Shown one piece after another: positions 12,838 to 14,043 of a stretch of 14,043 bases of DNA. Source of the DNA: Candidatus Hydrogenedens sp. (GTDB taxonomy: Bacteria; Hydrogenedentota; Hydrogenedentia; Hydrogenedentales; Hydrogenedentaceae); the NCBI GenBank assembly GCA_035378955.1, contig DAOSUS010000079.1, positions 1-14,043 on the forward strand, read 5' to 3'. The position numbers and the translations under genes are program-made. Positions within the stretch are counted from its first letter, which is position 1. The number at the start of each line of letters is the position of its first letter. Under the pieces are notes generated by a model. The model saw nothing but the letters and a program-made list of their open reading frames with translations. It was not told the origin of the DNA and ran no database searches.

Positions 12838-13659
12838 ATGAGAAAAGTTTCTTTTATAGGATATATTGCCTTCTGTTTGTTTTTAACAAGTTCGACGCTA
12901 TTTGCAGAAGCAGGAAAGGTCTCTTTGCCTGCTCCCAAACATGGGGGTGTATATGTAATTTCCCATCGTGGATTTCATCAGGGTTATCCAGAAAATACCT
13001 TGATAGCCTATCAAAAAGCCATTGAGTTAGATGTCGATTTCATCGAGATAGATTTGCGAACAACAGCGGACGGGGCAATTGTAAGTATTCATAATAGTAA
13101 GATAGATGATTATACAAAGGATGTTAAAGGAGAAGTATCAAAGTTTTCATTAGAGGAATTAAAGAAGATAGATATTGGTAGTCGTGTTGGGACCGAATTT
13201 GCAAACCAGCGAATCCCTACTTTTGATGAGATTTTAGAATTATGCAAAGGGAAAGTGGGGTTGTATCTGGATATGAAAAATGCAGACCCTAAAGAAGTCC
13301 TTGAAAAACTTGATAGGTATGGGATGAAACATCGTGTTGTTTGGTATGGAGGCCCGAGGGTCCTTGAGACTGTAAAAAAAGAATGTCCAGACTGTTTTAT
13401 CATGCCCGACCCGGGACCCGAAAAGCATCTTGAATACATCCTCACACGGTTTTCTCCACCTGTGATTGCATCGGATTTCAAATCATGCACGGCAAGTTTT
13501 GTGAAAACCTGTCATGAACGGGGAGTGCTTGTGTTTATGGATGACGCAGGACCTGACTCCTGGGAAGAAGTGATAAATCGGGGTGTTGATGGAATACAAA
13601 CAGATTTTCCTCATAAACTTATCGAGTATCTTGAGAAGCAAGGTCAAAAAAAGGAGTAA
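12838..13659 (+). CDS. Exported glycerophosphodiester phosphodiesterase family protein
   Basis: 273 residues, with AAGGA about 10 nt before the ATG. Signal peptide 1-23 (cleavage near L-F-A23-E). The GDPD TIM barrel is clear: H43-R-G with PENT at 51-54, metal-binding E70-I-D72, T-x-A-D-G79, and second catalytic His in VSIH85-N86. IPTFDEIL at 126-133, LYLD145-M-K147 and the terminal DGIQTDFP follow. The family hydrolyses glycerophosphodiesters to glycerol-3-phosphate and an alcohol using a divalent metal. Two residues differ from the commonest pattern: N86 in place of the Asp of the HD motif, and D145 where many members have Glu; the second is tolerated in part of the family. A periplasmic role in phospholipid head-group scavenging is likely. 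The HD-domain gene starts 6 bp after its stop codon. Confidence 0.9.
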   Translation: MRKVSFIGYIAFCLFLTSSTLFAEAGKVSLPAPKHGGVYVISHRGFHQGYPENTLIAYQKAIELDVDFIEIDLRTTADGAIVSIHNSKIDDYTKDVKGEVSKFSLEELKKIDIGSRVGTEFANQRIPTFDEILELCKGKVGLYLDMKNADPKEVLEKLDRYGMKHRVVWYGGPRVLETVKKECPDCFIMPDPGPEKHLEYILTRFSPPVIASDFKSCTASFVKTCHERGVLVFMDDAGPDSWEEVINRGVDGIQTDFPHKLIEYLEKQGQKKE

Positions 13660-13665
13660 AGATTG

Positions 13666-14043
13666 ATGATTCAATTAAATACGGGAAGGGTCTTGCAGGC
13701 AATAGATTTCGTAATGGCTTTGCATAAAGAACAGAAAAGGAAAGGTCGAGATGTCCCTTATGTAACCCATTTGTTCATTGTTGCAAGTAAGGTTCTGGAA
13801 GAGGGAGGAGATGAAGACCAGTTTGTTGCAGCATTATTGCACGATTCAGTTGAAGACCAGAGTCAACCTTTTGCTGTCAAGATGGCGGATAGATTTGTGG
13901 AAGTGTTAGAAAAAGATGGTAAAGAAAATAGGGAATCGTTTCTAACATCTATGATGGAAAAACAGGATGGGAATAAAGATGCTTTTGATTTATTGAAAAA
14001 GATTGAAATTATGTTTGGTTCTAAGGTTGCTTACTATGTAATG
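13666..14043 (+). CDS. HD-domain hydrolase (RelA/SpoT-type hydrolase-like), 3' truncated by window
   Basis: 126 codons are present and the frame is still open at the window end. GGAG (13653-13656) inside the end of the phosphodiesterase gene serves the ATG at 13666, and the two genes are 6 bp apart, so they are probably cotranscribed. The sequence has the (p)ppGpp-hydrolase-like pattern KRKG-x-D-x-PYVTH35L, then GGDEDQFVAALLH59-D60-SVE63-D64. These are the metal-binding His/His-Asp residues and the following Glu-Asp pair. The later motif I-E-I-M-FG118-S-K-VAYYV normally follows this pair within about 20 residues, but here it comes about 50 residues later, after an inserted charged helix-like stretch (approximately 70-110). 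The remaining Asp ligand would lie beyond the window. Substrate unknown: small-alarmone hydrolase and generic phosphohydrolase are both possible. Confidence 0.75.
   Translation, partial: MIQLNTGRVLQAIDFVMALHKEQKRKGRDVPYVTHLFIVASKVLEEGGDEDQFVAALLHDSVEDQSQPFAVKMADRFVEVLEKDGKENRESFLTSMMEKQDGNKDAFDLLKKIEIMFGSKVAYYVM

Overview
This 14 kb window is AT-rich (roughly 35-40% GC by eye) and comes from a bacterial chromosome. Gram-negative-type traits are visible: a Tat signal peptide, a GDP-6-deoxyhexose cassette typical of O-antigen or other surface glycans, and large exported Ig-repeat proteins with a C-terminal membrane anchor. The protein repertoire (VCBS/FG-GAP tail, DUF5011-like Ig repeats, choice-of-anchor D domains, a Tat-exported xylose-isomerase-like TIM barrel) resembles that of uncultivated phyla around Hydrogenedentota, Sumerlaeota and PVC, but the sequence alone does not settle the taxonomy. 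No phage, transposon or CRISPR signature was seen.

Layout. At 1-165 is the 3' end of a VCBS/FG-GAP repeat protein. A membrane-anchored alpha/beta hydrolase follows (257-1315, +); its reading frame runs into an antisense tRNA-His (1250-1326, -). The minus-strand operon at 4283-1375 encodes a GalE/UDP-glucuronate-4-epimerase-like enzyme, GDP-mannose 4,6-dehydratase (gmd) and a GDP-4-keto-6-deoxymannose reductase (rmd-like). It should make GDP-D-rhamnose or a close relative, plus a uronic acid or hexose C4 epimer, for a surface polysaccharide. The 520-bp gap at 4284-4803 holds a GC-rich, terminator-bounded segment that looks like a small non-coding RNA. It is followed by a stand-alone cyclic-nucleotide-binding domain protein (4804-5229) and a two-TM protein of unknown function (5459-6601). 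A minus-strand Tat-exported hydroxypyruvate-isomerase-like protein (6715-7602) is transcribed divergently from the largest gene.

The right half is dominated by a 1409-residue exported adhesin-like protein (7839-12068). It has a signal peptide, three copies of an approximately 130-residue beta domain, ten Ig-like repeats, a choice-of-anchor D (ASH) domain, and a Cys-containing motif followed by a TM helix and a basic tail. It ends at a strong terminator. A separately promoted cluster then encodes a miniature protein with the same ASH domain and the same type of Cys-TM-basic tail (12259-12804), an exported glycerophosphodiester phosphodiesterase (12838-13659) and an HD-domain hydrolase cut by the window edge (13666 onward).

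The most interesting points are: (1) a tRNA-His that lacks the near-universal G-1:C73 and instead has U72/A73, the features described for a divergent alphaproteobacterial HisRS/tRNA-His pair; (2) a candidate unclassified structured RNA; (3) a shared Cys-containing C-terminal anchoring signal on two adjacent proteins; (4) a 171-bp perfect tandem duplication inside the Ig repeats.
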